Source: Microcella daejeonensis
GTDB lineage: Bacteria > Actinomycetota > Actinomycetes > Actinomycetales > Microbacteriaceae
Assembly: GCF_026625045.1 (NCBI RefSeq)
Contig: NZ_CP113089.1
Span: 434,001 to 498,000, forward strand
Reading direction: 5' to 3'
Length of the DNA: 64,000 nucleotides
The position numbers and the translations under genes were made by a program. The notes beneath the pieces were generated by a model. It worked only from the letters and a program-made list of their open reading frames with translations, was not told where the DNA came from and searched no databases. Shown here piece by piece: positions 45,361 to 55,505 of the stretch. Every line of letters begins with the position of its first letter. Positions within the stretch are counted from its first letter, which is position 1.

Positions 45361-47577
45361 ATGACCGCACTCCCGACCGCCGCTCCCGCGACCGCGGCCC
45401 GAGCCGCTCGTCATCGCGAGTCGCGTGCGACGGCGATCGCCGTGGTGTTCGCGGCTCTCGTCACTGCGGCTCTCGCCGTCGGCCGCGCCGTTCTGGTGCC
45501 GAGGTTCTACTACTTCGACGACACGCAGACCGGCGCGGTAGGACAGTGGTGGGAGCTGGGGGAGCGGTGGGTCAGTGGCACCTGGAGCATCCTCAGCCCC
45601 TCGCAATGGCAGGCGGGCAACTTTCTCGCGGAGGGGCAGTGGGGCCTGCTCAGCCCACTGACGACCGTGATCGCCCTCCTCACCCGGGCGAGTGACGACA
45701 TGGCGGTTCTCGCGACGGTCGTCAAGATCTCACTGCTGGTCGGGACGAGCATCGGTACCGTTCTGCTGGTCCGCTCCTTCGGTGCGAGCTCGCCCTGGTC
45801 GGCGGTCGCCGGAATCGCGACACCGCTCATCGGCTTCACCGTCTACATGGATGCCCCCTCATGGGTGACAGGGCTCATGACCTCCGCCCTCTTCCCGATG
45901 GCCTGGTGGGGACTGCGTCGGGTCTCCATGGGTCGGAATCCTTGGATCCTCCTCGTATCGGCCGGCCTCCTCGTCACGGCCGGCTACGTGTTCGGCGTCC
46001 TCGGTCTGGCGACGTTGATGATCGTGACGCTCCTCCAGCACGCGGTCCGCTCCGAGCGTGCGTCGGCGCTCCGCGTGCTCCTGGCCGGCCTGGTGGTCGC
46101 TCTCCTGAGCATCGTGATCTACCTGCCGGCGATCCTGACCTCCGGGGTCTCGGTCCGAGCATCCACGGGTATCGCCAATGACGGGTTTCTGAACGCCGAT
46201 CTGAGCGACCTCCTCGCCTCGAGCGTCGCGACCGGCTCGGTCTCGATCGAGGCCTGGTGGGGGGCCTTTCCGGGCACGCCCCTCCAGTACATCGCCTGGT
46301 TCCTCCCGTTGATTCTTCTCACGCTCCCCGCGCCGCGCACGACTCTCGAAGAGCTCGCCCCTGCGATCGGCACCGCCACCGTGATGCTCCTCCTTGTCAT
46401 TGGGCCGAGCGCGGTCGGACCGCTACGGTTTCCGGTGCGGATGATGCCGTATCTCGGAATCGCGCTGATCGTGATCGCCGTCGTACTCATGAGCAGGGTT
46501 CGGTGGCCCGAAGTGACGACGGGCCGCTGGGTCGCAACCGCCATCCTGATGGTCGCCGGCGGATTCGCCGCGTGGGCTCAGCAGCCTGAAACCGCGGCCC
46601 GGGTCGCGCTCTCGATCGCGATCGGGCTCCTTGCGCTCGCCACCATGCGCGCGCTCGCGACCGGGCGTCTGCGCCCGCTCACGCGGCAGTCGCTGCAGTC
46701 CACCCTCGCCGCCGTGGCAGTCGCCGCGACAGTTCTCGCCGTTTTGCCGCAGATGTACTGGTTGCGGACCAGCCCCCTGCCCGACTACGGAGCGGAAGCC
46801 GGCGTGCAAGAGCTGAGCGATGTACTGAACGAGGCGGAGGGGGACACCTTCGTCGTCGGATCGGCGTTGGGCAGGTTGCGCACCGGAGGGGATGACGTCC
46901 TCGCCGCCAACCTCTGGTACTTCAGCGATGCCGAGGTCCAGAACACTTACACCGTCCTTCAGTACCGCGAGTACGCGGAGGATCTGTGCATGGACCTGCG
47001 CGGGTCTACCTGCCAGGCCGCCTTCGAGACCCTCTTCGAGCAGGATGCCGCGACCGGCGAACGCCTCGCAGACCTCCTGAGCCTCTCCTCGGTGCTCGTA
47101 CTGGAGGAGGAGGGGCGCCCCCGCGCCCCGTCGGCACCGAGCGGCTGGAGCATGGTCGACGAATCAGGGTCCGGTTGGCTTTTCGTGAGGGATGATCCCG
47201 TGCCACCCGCTGGGGGGATCGAATGGGCGTCGACCGGCGCCACCCTTCGGATCGACGAGCAGTCAGAAACGGGGCTGCGCGCGACGGTCCTGGAGGACGT
47301 CGACCAGGGGACGATCGTGACGAGTCGTCTCGCGTGGCCGGGGTACGTCGTCGACGGCGCGAGCCTGACCGATCCGCATCGCGGCTACCTCCTTACTCTC
47401 GACCTGGAGGGCGCCCGGGCTGGTGACGTGATCTCGGTGGAGTTCCGCCCGCCGGCATGGCCGATCGTGGCCATCAGCGGCTTGCTCTCCGTGTTCGGCG
47501 GGCTCGCGTGGTGCCTTGCCGCCGCGGTGCTGCAGCTGAGGTCTCAGCGCGGAGGACGCGCGATGAGACGGCGGTAG
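45361..47577 (+). CDS. YfhO-like GT-C membrane glycosyltransferase
   Basis: 738 residues. An N-terminal helix is followed by RFYYFDDTQTGAVGQW, a first-loop acidic pair typical of GT-C enzymes, then about 11 further hydrophobic segments to about 460, an extracellular mixed domain (about 480-700) and a final helix near 705-725 with a basic tail. The pattern resembles the YfhO family, which transfers a sugar from undecaprenyl phosphate onto extracellular glycopolymers with a CsbB-type GT2 and a GtrA. Those partners are encoded at 36572 and 38467. Assignment rests on architecture and is moderately certain. The gene is divergent from the LGFP gene and overlaps the next, convergent, gene by 34 bases. 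Confidence 0.72.
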   Translation: MTALPTAAPATAARAARHRESRATAIAVVFAALVTAALAVGRAVLVPRFYYFDDTQTGAVGQWWELGERWVSGTWSILSPSQWQAGNFLAEGQWGLLSPLTTVIALLTRASDDMAVLATVVKISLLVGTSIGTVLLVRSFGASSPWSAVAGIATPLIGFTVYMDAPSWVTGLMTSALFPMAWWGLRRVSMGRNPWILLVSAGLLVTAGYVFGVLGLATLMIVTLLQHAVRSERASALRVLLAGLVVALLSIVIYLPAILTSGVSVRASTGIANDGFLNADLSDLLASSVATGSVSIEAWWGAFPGTPLQYIAWFLPLILLTLPAPRTTLEELAPAIGTATVMLLLVIGPSAVGPLRFPVRMMPYLGIALIVIAVVLMSRVRWPEVTTGRWVATAILMVAGGFAAWAQQPETAARVALSIAIGLLALATMRALATGRLRPLTRQSLQSTLAAVAVAATVLAVLPQMYWLRTSPLPDYGAEAGVQELSDVLNEAEGDTFVVGSALGRLRTGGDDVLAANLWYFSDAEVQNTYTVLQYREYAEDLCMDLRGSTCQAAFETLFEQDAATGERLADLLSLSSVLVLEEEGRPRAPSAPSGWSMVDESGSGWLFVRDDPVPPAGGIEWASTGATLRIDEQSETGLRATVLEDVDQGTIVTSRLAWPGYVVDGASLTDPHRGYLLTLDLEGARAGDVISVEFRPPAWPIVAISGLLSVFGGLAWCLAAAVLQLRSQRGGRAMRRR

Positions 47578-48374
47578 GCCACGCGGCGCACGCGCTCCGG
47601 CACGAATCGGTAGACGCCGCGGACGAGGAGATTGCGGGCGAACTGCGCGCGCGTGGTGAAACCGATCCGCCGGAAGGCGATCTGCAGCGCCCGCTCGCTG
47701 CGCCACTGCTCGATCCCGCCCCGGCGCGCGTAGGCACCCTCACCGACCCGGTACATGACGAGCGGTTCCGCCACGTTCCCGACGGCGGCGCCCGCTGCGA
47801 TCATCCGCGCGAACAGCCAGTAATCCTCCATCAGGCCCAGCGGCTGGTACCCGCCGGCGTCACGGACGGCGGAGCGCCGGTACACCACCGTGGGGTGGCT
47901 GAACGGATCGTGGAATCGTGAGTACGCGACGATCTCGGCCGGATCCGTGCGCGGGATGCGCGATCCGACGATCGTGCCCACATCGTCGAGGAACTCGTAC
48001 ATGCCGGTGCCGACGAGATCGAGACCGCCCTCGATGAGCGGCAGTTGGCGTTCGAATCGCGCAGGCAACGAGATGTCGTCCGCATCCATCCGCGCGACGA
48101 TGTCATGCTCGCAGCGCGCCAGCCCCTGGGTGAGCGCGTCCGCGAGCCCGACGTTCGCCGGGAGCGCGAGATGCTCGACGGGCACGGCGCTCTCCGCGAC
48201 CGCGTGCCGGATGGCGGACTCGAGCGCCTCGTCGACGGGACCGTCCTGCACGATCACCACCTGCGCGGGAGGGCGAGTCTGCTCCTGAACACTGCTGCGG
48301 AATGCCTTCGCGAAGTGGTCGGCTCGGTCTCCGCCGTAGACGGGCAGCAGCAGAGAGAAGGGGAGAGCCGTCAT
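47544..48374 (-). CDS. GT2 glycosyltransferase
   Basis: 276 residues starting FSLLLPVYGGDRADHFAKAFRS. QVVIVQDGPVDEAL and ARMDADDISLPARFERQLPL supply the DxD-type residues; RSAVRDAGGYQPLGLMEDYWLFARM is the acceptor-side ED motif. It is soluble with a basic C-terminus (VRRVAYRRLIARPPR) that may touch the membrane. Its ATG overlaps the stop of the preceding GT2 (ATGA), and its 3' end overlaps the convergent GT-C gene by 34 bases. The substrate is unknown. The long upstream frame to 48620 is a shadow. Confidence 0.85.
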   Translation of the reverse strand: MTALPFSLLLPVYGGDRADHFAKAFRSSVQEQTRPPAQVVIVQDGPVDEALESAIRHAVAESAVPVEHLALPANVGLADALTQGLARCEHDIVARMDADDISLPARFERQLPLIEGGLDLVGTGMYEFLDDVGTIVGSRIPRTDPAEIVAYSRFHDPFSHPTVVYRRSAVRDAGGYQPLGLMEDYWLFARMIAAGAAVGNVAEPLVMYRVGEGAYARRGGIEQWRSERALQIAFRRIGFTTRAQFARNLLVRGVYRFVPERVRRVAYRRLIARPPR

Positions 48375-49333
48375 CGGCCGCCCTCGCCGCCGTCTCGATC
48401 CGCGCGCTTCACCGCAGCCGAGACGGGGAGTCCGTCGAGGACGACCGCCGTCGGCCGCGGATCCGTGCGCCAGCCGTCGCGCCAGCCGCGCCGGAACGCA
48501 TCTCCGAGCACCGCGCGATCCTCGCTCCGCACCGCGGTGCGGATCCACCGCCGGACCGAGGACGCCCCGTAGAGCACCTTCTCGAGCCGATGAAGGCTGT
48601 GCGAGCGCCGCAGCATCCACAGCTTGTTGCGCACCTCGTAGTAGAAGCGGGCTCCGGGATCGGCGTCGGTCGACCCGAGCACGCGCGTCTTGTGCACGAC
48701 GATGCTTTCCGGAGCGAAGATGCCGCGCTCGCCCCGCAGCAGGCGGGTCGAGTACTCGAAATCGTCGTTCCAGATGAAGTAGTCGGCGAGCGGCAGGCCC
48801 ACGCGTCGGACCGCAGCAGCACTCACCAGCATCGAGACGAACGACGTGCTGCGGATGGCCGTGCCGCCGGCGCGCTCGGCCCGCTCCCGCTCATCGCGCC
48901 GCACGAAGGGCTTGCGCCGCGGCGTGTTCATCGGGTGATCGGTGCCGTCCGTCCAGATCACTCGGGAGCCGGCGACCGACGCTCCCGCCGACTCCGCCGT
49001 CGCCCGCAGCCGCTCGAGGGCGGTCGGCGTGGGCACCGTGTCATCGTCCATCAGCCACAGCCAGTCGGGCTGGTGGTGCTCGAGGGCATGCGCGAGCCCC
49101 GCGGCGAATCCCCCTGCGCCCCCCGTATTGCGCTCGAGTCGCACGAGCTCGACGCGCGGCCCGGCGGCCGCGGCGACCGCGGCGGAGTCGTCCGTCGAGG
49201 CGTTGTCGACGACGACGATCGCAGCCGGAGCCTCCGTCTGGTCCCCGAGCGCCTGGAGCACTTCGATGAGGAGGTCGCGACGGTTGTAGGCGACGACGAC
49301 CGCGATGGTGCGGGGGCGGGGCATGGAGGTCAT
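48371..49333 (-). CDS. GT2 glycosyltransferase (GlfT1/rhamnosyltransferase-like)
   Basis: 320 residues. TIAVVVAYNRRDLLIEVLQALGDQT, VVVDNASTDDSAAV, LERNTGGAGGFAAGLAHAL and WLWLMDDDTVPTPTALERL form the GT-A core with the DDD metal site; FIWNDDFEYSTRLLRGERG and KTRVLGS follow. The NTGGAGGF and WNDDFE motifs are those of the galactofuranosyl/rhamnosyltransferase group, so it may be the priming transferase of the galactofuranan, the role of GlfT1. That is inference. The start used is ATG 49333 (GAGAG 3 bases upstream); ATG 49324 is the alternative. Confidence 0.85.
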   Translation of the reverse strand: MTSMPRPRTIAVVVAYNRRDLLIEVLQALGDQTEAPAAIVVVDNASTDDSAAVAAAAGPRVELVRLERNTGGAGGFAAGLAHALEHHQPDWLWLMDDDTVPTPTALERLRATAESAGASVAGSRVIWTDGTDHPMNTPRRKPFVRRDERERAERAGGTAIRSTSFVSMLVSAAAVRRVGLPLADYFIWNDDFEYSTRLLRGERGIFAPESIVVHKTRVLGSTDADPGARFYYEVRNKLWMLRRSHSLHRLEKVLYGASSVRRWIRTAVRSEDRAVLGDAFRRGWRDGWRTDPRPTAVVLDGLPVSAAVKRADRDGGEGGR

Positions 49334-49514
49334 TGTCTCTCGGGCGTCGGCGGGCGGGGCGATTCCCCATTCTGCCGTGCGGGGCGCGCGCCCGCGCGCA
49401 CGCCGGGAGCCCAGAGCGGCCGCGATGATCCGCGCTGGTAGGGTCGACAGGACCGACCAGCGACGGCGGCGCGGCCCGGCGTCGCGCCTCGCAGCGCGAG
49501 CACCAGGGGGCACC

Positions 49515-50660
49515 ATGAGCGCGACGACGCTGCGCGTGGTGCTCGACCAGGTGGGCTCCCCCGAACCCAGCGGTGTCGGGCGCTACTCGCTCGAGCTCGT
49601 GCGCCACCTGATCGATACGGCCCCGTCGGGATGCCGTGTGACGGGGATCGTGCCGTCATCTCCGGAATCCGAGTACGCACGGATAGCCGAGGAGCTGCCC
49701 GGCCTGTCCGGCCTCTTCAAGAGCGCTCTCGACCGGCGGCAGCTCGCCGCCGCATGGCAGCACGGCTTCACCCGTCTGCCCGGCTCCGGCATGATCCACG
49801 CCCCGAGTCTCTTCGCGCCCCTGTACCGTCACGACCGCTCGAGCGCGCCCGGAGAGCAGATCGTCGTCACCATCCACGACGCCGTCCCGTGGACGCATCC
49901 GGACGCCATGCCCGCGCGATCGGCCTCGTGGGCGCGGACGATGGGGCGCCGGGCGGAGCGCTACGCCGATGCGGTCGTCGTGCCGACGCACGCGGTGGCC
50001 GATCAGCTCTCGACCGTGCTGGACCTCGGCGACCGCGTGCGGGTGATCGCCGGCGCTGTCAGCCCCTCGGTGACCCCGCCCGCCGACAGCCACGCCCTCG
50101 CGTCAGCGCTGGACCTGCCTGACCGCTACGTCGTGGCGGTCGGACCGTTCACCGCGCGGACGGGCATCCGCGACCTGGTCTGGGCGATGGGCGATCTTCA
50201 CGCGCCCGACGTCCCGCTCGTCCTCGTCGGATCGCAGACCGACCCGCAGGACGAGCTCGACGGGGTGCTGCGTGACGCGCGCCTCCCCGAGGGACGAGTG
50301 CGGCGCCTGGGCGTGCTGAGCGACGCCGAGCTCGCGGTCGTCTACCAGCGCGCCGGTGCGCTCGTGATGCCGTCCATCGCCGAGGGTCTCGCTCTGCCGG
50401 CGCTGGAGGCCATGAGCCTGGGCACTCCCGTCGTGCACTCCGACGCCCCGACGCTGCTCGAAGTGGTCGCCGACGCGGGTCTGGTCGTCCCGCGCGACGA
50501 TGCCTCGACCTTCCCGCGCCGGCTCGCCGAGAGCCTTCGCGATCTGCTCGCCGACGCGGACGCGGCGCACGAACTGGCCTGGCGGGGGCGCGATCGCGCG
50601 AAGGCGTTCACCTGGCGCGATGCCGCCGAGAAGACCTGGCAGCTGCACGCCGATCTGTAG
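49515..50660 (+). CDS. GT4-type glycosyltransferase
   Basis: 381 residues from ATG 49515, preceded by AGGGGG. A GT-B fold: the N-terminal half starts LRVVLDQVGSPEPSGVGRYSLEL, and the C-terminal half holds DRYVVAVGPFTARTGIRDLVWAM, VLGVLSD-type RRLGVLSDAELAVVYQRAGALVMPSIAEGLALPALEAMSLGTPVV with the conserved EGLxLPxLEAM (E/D pair), and a C-terminal helical closure. It is a retaining transferase of family 4. The donor is unknown but mannose or N-acetylhexosamine donors are common. It converges on the LCP gene with 9 bases between stops. Upstream in-frame codons overlap the divergent GT2 and were rejected. Confidence 0.87.
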   Translation: MSATTLRVVLDQVGSPEPSGVGRYSLELVRHLIDTAPSGCRVTGIVPSSPESEYARIAEELPGLSGLFKSALDRRQLAAAWQHGFTRLPGSGMIHAPSLFAPLYRHDRSSAPGEQIVVTIHDAVPWTHPDAMPARSASWARTMGRRAERYADAVVVPTHAVADQLSTVLDLGDRVRVIAGAVSPSVTPPADSHALASALDLPDRYVVAVGPFTARTGIRDLVWAMGDLHAPDVPLVLVGSQTDPQDELDGVLRDARLPEGRVRRLGVLSDAELAVVYQRAGALVMPSIAEGLALPALEAMSLGTPVVHSDAPTLLEVVADAGLVVPRDDASTFPRRLAESLRDLLADADAAHELAWRGRDRAKAFTWRDAAEKTWQLHADL

Positions 50661-50669
50661 AGCCGTGCG

Positions 50670-51998
50670 TCACGGCGCGGCGGGCTCCGGAGGAGCCACG
50701 GCGTCGGCGACGAGCTGGCGCGCGACCGCGTAGTCCGGATTGACGTTGTCGAGGGTCGGCGGCACGAGCTCGAGGTCCTTGACGGGATGCTCCCGCGACT
50801 GCACGGCGAGGTCGGCGAAGCGCCCGAGCATGGCCTGAGGGATGTCGGTCTTGACGACCTGGGTGCCGGCCTCAGCGATGGCCTGGAACCTCGTCAGCAC
50901 CGTCGCCGGTTCGAGCTGCCGCAGCATCGCCTCCTGCAGCTGGCGCTGATGCTCCATCCGCTGGTAGTCCGTGATGTTGTAGCGGGTGCGGGCGAACCAC
51001 AGCGCGGTGAACCCGTCGAGCCGCTGCTCGCCCGCGGGGATCACGAATTCGAGCGGGCGCCCATTGGTGCCGACCTCGACGGGCTGCTCGAGCGTCACGG
51101 TCACCCCGCCGAGCGCGTCGATCAGCTGCTCGAAGCCCTGCATGTCGATGAGGGCCGTGTACTGCACCGGGATGCCCGTCACGCCCTCTACGGCGTCCCT
51201 CATGGCCTCGATACCGGGAGTGGAGCCCTCCGCCTCGGCGTCGGGGTAGAGCTCGGGGTGCTCCTCGGCGTAGGGGTAGAGGTAGCTGATGAGGCAGTCG
51301 TCGCCGCAGGTGTATCCGTCGGGGAACTCCCCCCACAGCGGGGACCCCTCCGAGAAGGGCGCGTTGTAGAGATTGCGGGGGATGCCGATCATGGTGACGG
51401 CGCCGCTGTCGGCATCGATGCTCGCGAGGCTGATCGAGTCAGGACGGAGGCCGGTGCGGTCGGGCCCGGCGTCGCCGCCGAGCAGCAGGATCGTGTACCG
51501 CCCGTCGATCGGATCCTCGATGGAGCCGTCAGCGAAGACGGCTCCGAGGGCGTCGCGACCGACGCCCGTGTTCCAGGCGGCCCAACCGGTCGTGCCCACG
51601 GCGAGCACGAGGCTCAGCGCCGTGAAGGCGGCGAGCGGGCCCCTGGCCGTCGGCGCGACGGTGCCGAGACGCACGAGCGTGAACGCGTTGATCGTCGTCG
51701 CGAGCCACAGCACGGCGTAGAACACCAGCCCCAGCTGCGCCACCCAGAGCGAGACGACGTTGGTCGCGATGGTCAGGGCGACGGGCCGCCAGAGCAGGAA
51801 GAGCGCGAGACCCGCCAGCGCGATGGCCCACAGGGTGAAGGTCGCACCGACGGCGAAGCGCCCCCAGCGCCGATTGCCGGCGAGCAGCTGCGCGGTGCCG
51901 GGGATGAGGAGGTTGAGCCCGAGCAGCCACCAGCCGCGGCGGGTCATGAGGGAGGGCTGCCGCGTGTCGGGCAGCCGCAGGGGCGAGACGAGGCTCAC
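50670..51998 (-). CDS. LytR-CpsA-Psr (LCP) family cell-wall glycopolymer ligase
   Basis: 442 residues. Four hydrophobic segments occupy about 20-150, and the LCP domain follows: [28 protein letters not shown] (with the Asp/Arg residues that bind polyprenyl pyrophosphate), [13 protein letters not shown] and a central VDALGGV-type [32 protein letters not shown] proteins transfer undecaprenyl-linked glycopolymers (teichoic acid, arabinogalactan) to peptidoglycan. It is a plausible last step for the glycan exported by the ABC transporter in this window. The start overlaps the purE stop by 4 bases (51995-51998), an unexpected pairing of a wall ligase with purine synthesis. Confidence 0.93.
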   Translation of the reverse strand: MSLVSPLRLPDTRQPSLMTRRGWWLLGLNLLIPGTAQLLAGNRRWGRFAVGATFTLWAIALAGLALFLLWRPVALTIATNVVSLWVAQLGLVFYAVLWLATTINAFTLVRLGTVAPTARGPLAAFTALSLVLAVGTTGWAAWNTGVGRDALGAVFADGSIEDPIDGRYTILLLGGDAGPDRTGLRPDSISLASIDADSGAVTMIGIPRNLYNAPFSEGSPLWGEFPDGYTCGDDCLISYLYPYAEEHPELYPDAEAEGSTPGIEAMRDAVEGVTGIPVQYTALIDMQGFEQLIDALGGVTVTLEQPVEVGTNGRPLEFVIPAGEQRLDGFTALWFARTRYNITDYQRMEHQRQLQEAMLRQLEPATVLTRFQAIAEAGTQVVKTDIPQAMLGRFADLAVQSREHPVKDLELVPPTLDNVNPDYAVARQLVADAVAPPEPAAP

Positions 51999-52513
51999 GA
52001 GCGCCGGGAGGCGACCGTGGCCTTCAGCGCCTCGTTCTTCGCGGCGACGGCCTCCTCGAGCGAGGCAGCGAATGCCGCGAGCCGCTCGGCGACCTCCGGC
52101 TCGCTCGATCCGACGATGCGCGCCGCGAGCAGACCCGCATTGCGCGCCCCGCCGATCGAGACGGTGGCGACGGGGATGCCCGCCGGCATCTGCACGATGC
52201 TCAGCAGGCTGTCCATCCCGTCGAGGTGCTTCAGAGGCACGGGCACGCCGATGACGGGCAGCGTCGTGACGGAGGCGATCATCCCCGGCAGATGGGCGGC
52301 GCCCCCGGCGCCCGCGATGATGGCGCGGATGCCCCGGGCCGACGCCGCACGCCCGTAGGCGATCATCGCGTCGGGGGTGCGGTGCGCGCTCAGCACCTCG
52401 ACCTCGTGCTCGAGGCCCATCTCGTCGAGCGCGTCGACGGCGTGCTGCATCACCGACCAGTCGGAGTCTGATCCCATGACGACGGCGATGCGGGCTGCGG
52501 GCACGCGCTCCAT
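51995..52513 (-). CDS. purE: N5-carboxyaminoimidazole ribonucleotide mutase
   Basis: 172 residues from ATG 52513. [73 protein letters not shown] and [32 protein letters not shown] are the class I PurE motifs. It converts N5-CAIR to CAIR in de novo purine synthesis, in the cytoplasm. It directly follows purK on the minus strand and overlaps the LCP gene start. The frame to 53860 above it is a shadow of purK. Confidence 0.97.
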   Translation of the reverse strand: MERVPAARIAVVMGSDSDWSVMQHAVDALDEMGLEHEVEVLSAHRTPDAMIAYGRAASARGIRAIIAGAGGAAHLPGMIASVTTLPVIGVPVPLKHLDGMDSLLSIVQMPAGIPVATVSIGGARNAGLLAARIVGSSEPEVAERLAAFAASLEEAVAAKNEALKATVASRRS

Positions 52514-52521
52514 GCTAGGGG

Positions 52522-53622
52522 TCAGGCGTCGAAGCAGGCGGCGGCGGCGCGCGCGCGGTACGCGGTGTCGTCGAGCTCGGTGCCGATCGCGGTGACGTGC
52601 CCGGCCTTGCGCCCGGGACGGGCATCCTTGCCGTAGGCGTGCACCGCGACCGCGGGCTGGTGCGCGAGGGCGGTGCGGATGCTCTTCTCGGGCAGCCCGC
52701 CGAACACGTTGATCATCACGCTGACGGGGGCCACGGGCGCCGTGTCGCCGAGCGGCCAGTCGAGCACGGCCCGGAGGTGCTGCGCGAACTGGCTCGTGGT
52801 GGAGCCGTCGATCGAGAAGTGGCCGCTGTTGTGCGGGCGCATGGCGAGCTCGTTGACGAGCAGACGACCGTCGGCCGCCTCGAAGAGCTCGACGGCGAGC
52901 ACGCCGGTCACGCCCAGCCCCTCGGCCACCGTGAAGGCGAGCTGCTCGGCGGCGCGCACGGTCGCCGCGCCGGCGTGCGGGGCCGGAGCGATGACCTCGG
53001 CGCAGACGCCGCCGCGCTGCACGGTCTCGACGAGCGGCCACGCCCGCATCTCGCCGCTGGGGCGCCGCGCCACGAGCTGCGCGAGCTCGCGCTGGAAGAC
53101 GACGAGCTCCTCGACGAGCACCGCGCCCTCGGCGAGCCAGTCGTCGGCGTCGTGGGCGTCGTCGACCATCCGCACGCCCTTGCCGTCGTAGCCGCCGCGC
53201 GCGGTCTTGACGACGGCGCGCCCGCCGTGATCGGCGAGGAAGGCGCCGAGCTGCTCGGCGGTCTCGATGCGCGCCCAGTCGGGCATCGCGACGCCGAGGG
53301 AGCCGAGGCGCTCGCGCATGAGCAGCTTGTCCTGCGCGTAGAGCAGGGCGTCGGGGCCGGGCCGCACGGCGACGCCCTCGGCCTCGAGGGCGCGGAGCAC
53401 CTCCTGCGGAACGTGCTCGTGGTCGAAGGTGATGGCATCGCATCCGGCCGCGAAGGCGAGCACGGTCGCGGCATCGCGGTAGTCGCCGACCTCCGTCGCC
53501 GCGAGACGGGCCGAGGAGCCCTCCGCCTCGGCGAGCACGCGGATCTCGATGCCGAGCGCGACGGCTGCGGGGATCATCATCCGCGCGAGCTGCCCACCTC
53601 CGATGACGCCGACGACGGCCAT
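52522..53622 (-). CDS. purK: N5-carboxyaminoimidazole ribonucleotide synthase
   Basis: 366 residues from ATG 53622, preceded by GAGGAGGACC, a strong ribosome site. The ATP-grasp fold is visible: [68 protein letters not shown] (glycine-rich loop), [17 protein letters not shown] and [24 protein letters not shown] (metal-binding Glu and Asn). It carboxylates AIR with ATP and bicarbonate and passes the product to PurE encoded 8 bases downstream. It is divergent from the GtrA gene at 53688. Confidence 0.97.
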   Translation of the reverse strand: MAVVGVIGGGQLARMMIPAAVALGIEIRVLAEAEGSSARLAATEVGDYRDAATVLAFAAGCDAITFDHEHVPQEVLRALEAEGVAVRPGPDALLYAQDKLLMRERLGSLGVAMPDWARIETAEQLGAFLADHGGRAVVKTARGGYDGKGVRMVDDAHDADDWLAEGAVLVEELVVFQRELAQLVARRPSGEMRAWPLVETVQRGGVCAEVIAPAPHAGAATVRAAEQLAFTVAEGLGVTGVLAVELFEAADGRLLVNELAMRPHNSGHFSIDGSTTSQFAQHLRAVLDWPLGDTAPVAPVSVMINVFGGLPEKSIRTALAHQPAVAVHAYGKDARPGRKAGHVTAIGTELDDTAYRARAAAACFDA

Positions 53623-53687
53623 GGTCCTCCTCGATAGGATGCGGAACGCGAACCGCTCCATTCTGGCCGATAAACCGAGAGGCGATT

Positions 53688-54179
53688 GTGCCCCGATTGC
53701 TCGCCCAGGTCGGGCGCTTCGGCGTCGTCGGCGTCGTGGGCCTGGTCGTGGACGTCGTCCTGTTCAATGTTCTGCGCGCGACCGTGCTCGCGCCGGAGGA
53801 GGTCGAGGCCGGCCCGATCATCGCGAAGATCGTCTCGACCTCGGTCGCGATCGTCGCCAACTGGATCGGCAGCCGCTACTGGGCCTTCCGCCTCGAGCAC
53901 CGTCGGCCGCCGCTGCGCGAAGCGGTGGAGTTCGTGCTCGTCAGCATCGGCGGCCTCCTCATCGCCGTGGGCTGCCTCGCGATCTCGCGCGAGCTGCTCG
54001 GCTTCACGAGCCTTCTCGCCGACAACATCGCCTCCAACGTCGTCGGGCTGGGGCTCGGCAGCCTGTTCCGCTTCGCCCTCTACCGATGGTGGGTGTTCCA
54101 CCCCCGCCGGGGGCGCCGCCCTCACGATGAGACGGCGGGAGGGCATCCGGTCAGGAGCGACCCAGCCCTCGGTACCTGA
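53688..54179 (+). CDS. GtrA family membrane protein
   Basis: 163 residues starting at GTG 53688 ([15 protein letters not shown]). Four hydrophobic segments and the motifs [25 protein letters not shown] and [10 protein letters not shown] are typical of GtrA. It is the second GtrA gene in the window; this one has no neighbouring GtrB-type gene. Its role is presumably flipping an undecaprenyl-phosphate sugar. A TAGGAT near 53635 could be its -10 element. The 3' end overlaps the convergent ugd gene by 29 bases. Confidence 0.87.
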   Translation: MPRLLAQVGRFGVVGVVGLVVDVVLFNVLRATVLAPEEVEAGPIIAKIVSTSVAIVANWIGSRYWAFRLEHRRPPLREAVEFVLVSIGGLLIAVGCLAISRELLGFTSLLADNIASNVVGLGLGSLFRFALYRWWVFHPRRGRRPHDETAGGHPVRSDPALGT

Positions 54180-55443
54180 ATCCCGCCGCCCGCCAGGCCT
54201 CGGCGTCGAGGCAGTTGCGCCCGTCGATGATGACGCGCGCCGCCGTCCAGCGGGCGACCTCTGCGGGGACGAGGGCGCGGAACTGCGGCCACTCGGTCGC
54301 GACGACGATGGCGTCCGCGCCGTGCACCGCGGCGCGGACGCCGACCGCGTACTCGATCTCGGGGGCCGATCTCCGCGCCGTCGTGATCGCCTCGGGATCG
54401 GTGGCCGTGACGGTCGCGCCGAGCGCCCGCAGCCGGCAGGCGATCTCGAGGGCGGGCGAATCCCGCACGTCGTCGGAGTCGGGCTTGAAGGCGAGTCCGA
54501 GCACGGCGATGCGGCGTCGCTCGAGCGGGCCCAGCTCCTCGCGCACGAGATCGACCGCGCGCTGCCGACGACGGAGGTTGATCTGATCGACCTCGTCGAG
54601 GAAGGCGAGGCTCGAGGCGAGACCGAGCTCCGCCGCGCGCGCCTGGAACGCCCGGATGTCCTTCGGCATGCATCCGCCGCCGAACCCGATGCCGGCGTTG
54701 AGGAACCGGCGGCCGATGCGGGCGTCGTGCCCGATCGCATCGGCGAGAGTCGTCACGTCGGCACCCGTCGCCTCGGCGATCTCGGCCATCGCGTTGATGA
54801 ACGAGATCTTGGTGGCGAGGAAGGAGTTGGCGGCGATCTTCACCAGCTCCGCCGTCGCGTGATCGGTCACGATGCGCGGGATGCCCCGCTCGAGCGACCG
54901 CGCGTAGACCGCGTCGAGCACCCCGACGCTCGTCTCATCCCCCTCGGCGACGCCGTAGACGACACGATCGGGGGCCACCGTGTCGGAGACCGCACGGCCC
55001 TCCCGCAGGAACTCGGGGTTCCACACGAGCCGGGCCCCCGCCGACTCGATGCGGGCGGCGAGACGCCCGGCCGTCCCGACGGGGACGGTGGACTTGCCGA
55101 CGACCACGTCGCCGGCGGAGAGGTGCGGCAGAAGACCGTCGACGGCCGCGTCGACGAAGGAGACGTCGGCGGCCGTCCCCCCGGCGACCTGAGGCGTGCC
55201 GACCGTGATGAAGTGCACGCTCGCCGAGGCGGCGTCGGCGATGTCGGTGCTGAAGCGCAGCCGACCGGGCGGGTGGGCGAGCAGTTCGGGCAGGCCCGGC
55301 TCGAAGAAGGGCGCGCGGCCGGCGGAGAGCATCCGCACCTTCTCCTCGTCGCGATCGATGCCGACGACCTCATGGCCGGCGTCGGCCATGCACGCGGCGT
55401 GCACGGCGCCGAGGTACCCGCAGCCGATGACGGAGATTCGCAC
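54151..55443 (-). CDS. ugd: UDP-glucose 6-dehydrogenase
   Basis: 430 residues. The N-terminal Rossmann region MRISVIGCGYLGAVHAACMA and GHEVVGIDRDEEKVRML, KSTVPVGTAGRL, WNPEFLREGRAVSD, and the catalytic Cys258 in GIGFGGGCMPKD are the family markers; the C-terminal domain carries AVLGLAFKPDSDDVRDSP. It oxidises UDP-glucose twice to UDP-glucuronate using NAD. The product can feed acidic envelope polysaccharide. The related GDP-mannose dehydrogenase is less likely, but substrate specificity is not proved by sequence. Confidence 0.93.
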   Translation of the reverse strand: MRISVIGCGYLGAVHAACMADAGHEVVGIDRDEEKVRMLSAGRAPFFEPGLPELLAHPPGRLRFSTDIADAASASVHFITVGTPQVAGGTAADVSFVDAAVDGLLPHLSAGDVVVGKSTVPVGTAGRLAARIESAGARLVWNPEFLREGRAVSDTVAPDRVVYGVAEGDETSVGVLDAVYARSLERGIPRIVTDHATAELVKIAANSFLATKISFINAMAEIAEATGADVTTLADAIGHDARIGRRFLNAGIGFGGGCMPKDIRAFQARAAELGLASSLAFLDEVDQINLRRRQRAVDLVREELGPLERRRIAVLGLAFKPDSDDVRDSPALEIACRLRALGATVTATDPEAITTARRSAPEIEYAVGVRAAVHGADAIVVATEWPQFRALVPAEVARWTAARVIIDGRNCLDAEAWRAAGFRYRGLGRS

Positions 55444-55505
55444 GGGGCGACGCTAGGCAGGCCCGGTGAACGGGCGGCGACCTCCGGGGCAACGCCCGGC
55501 GCCGG

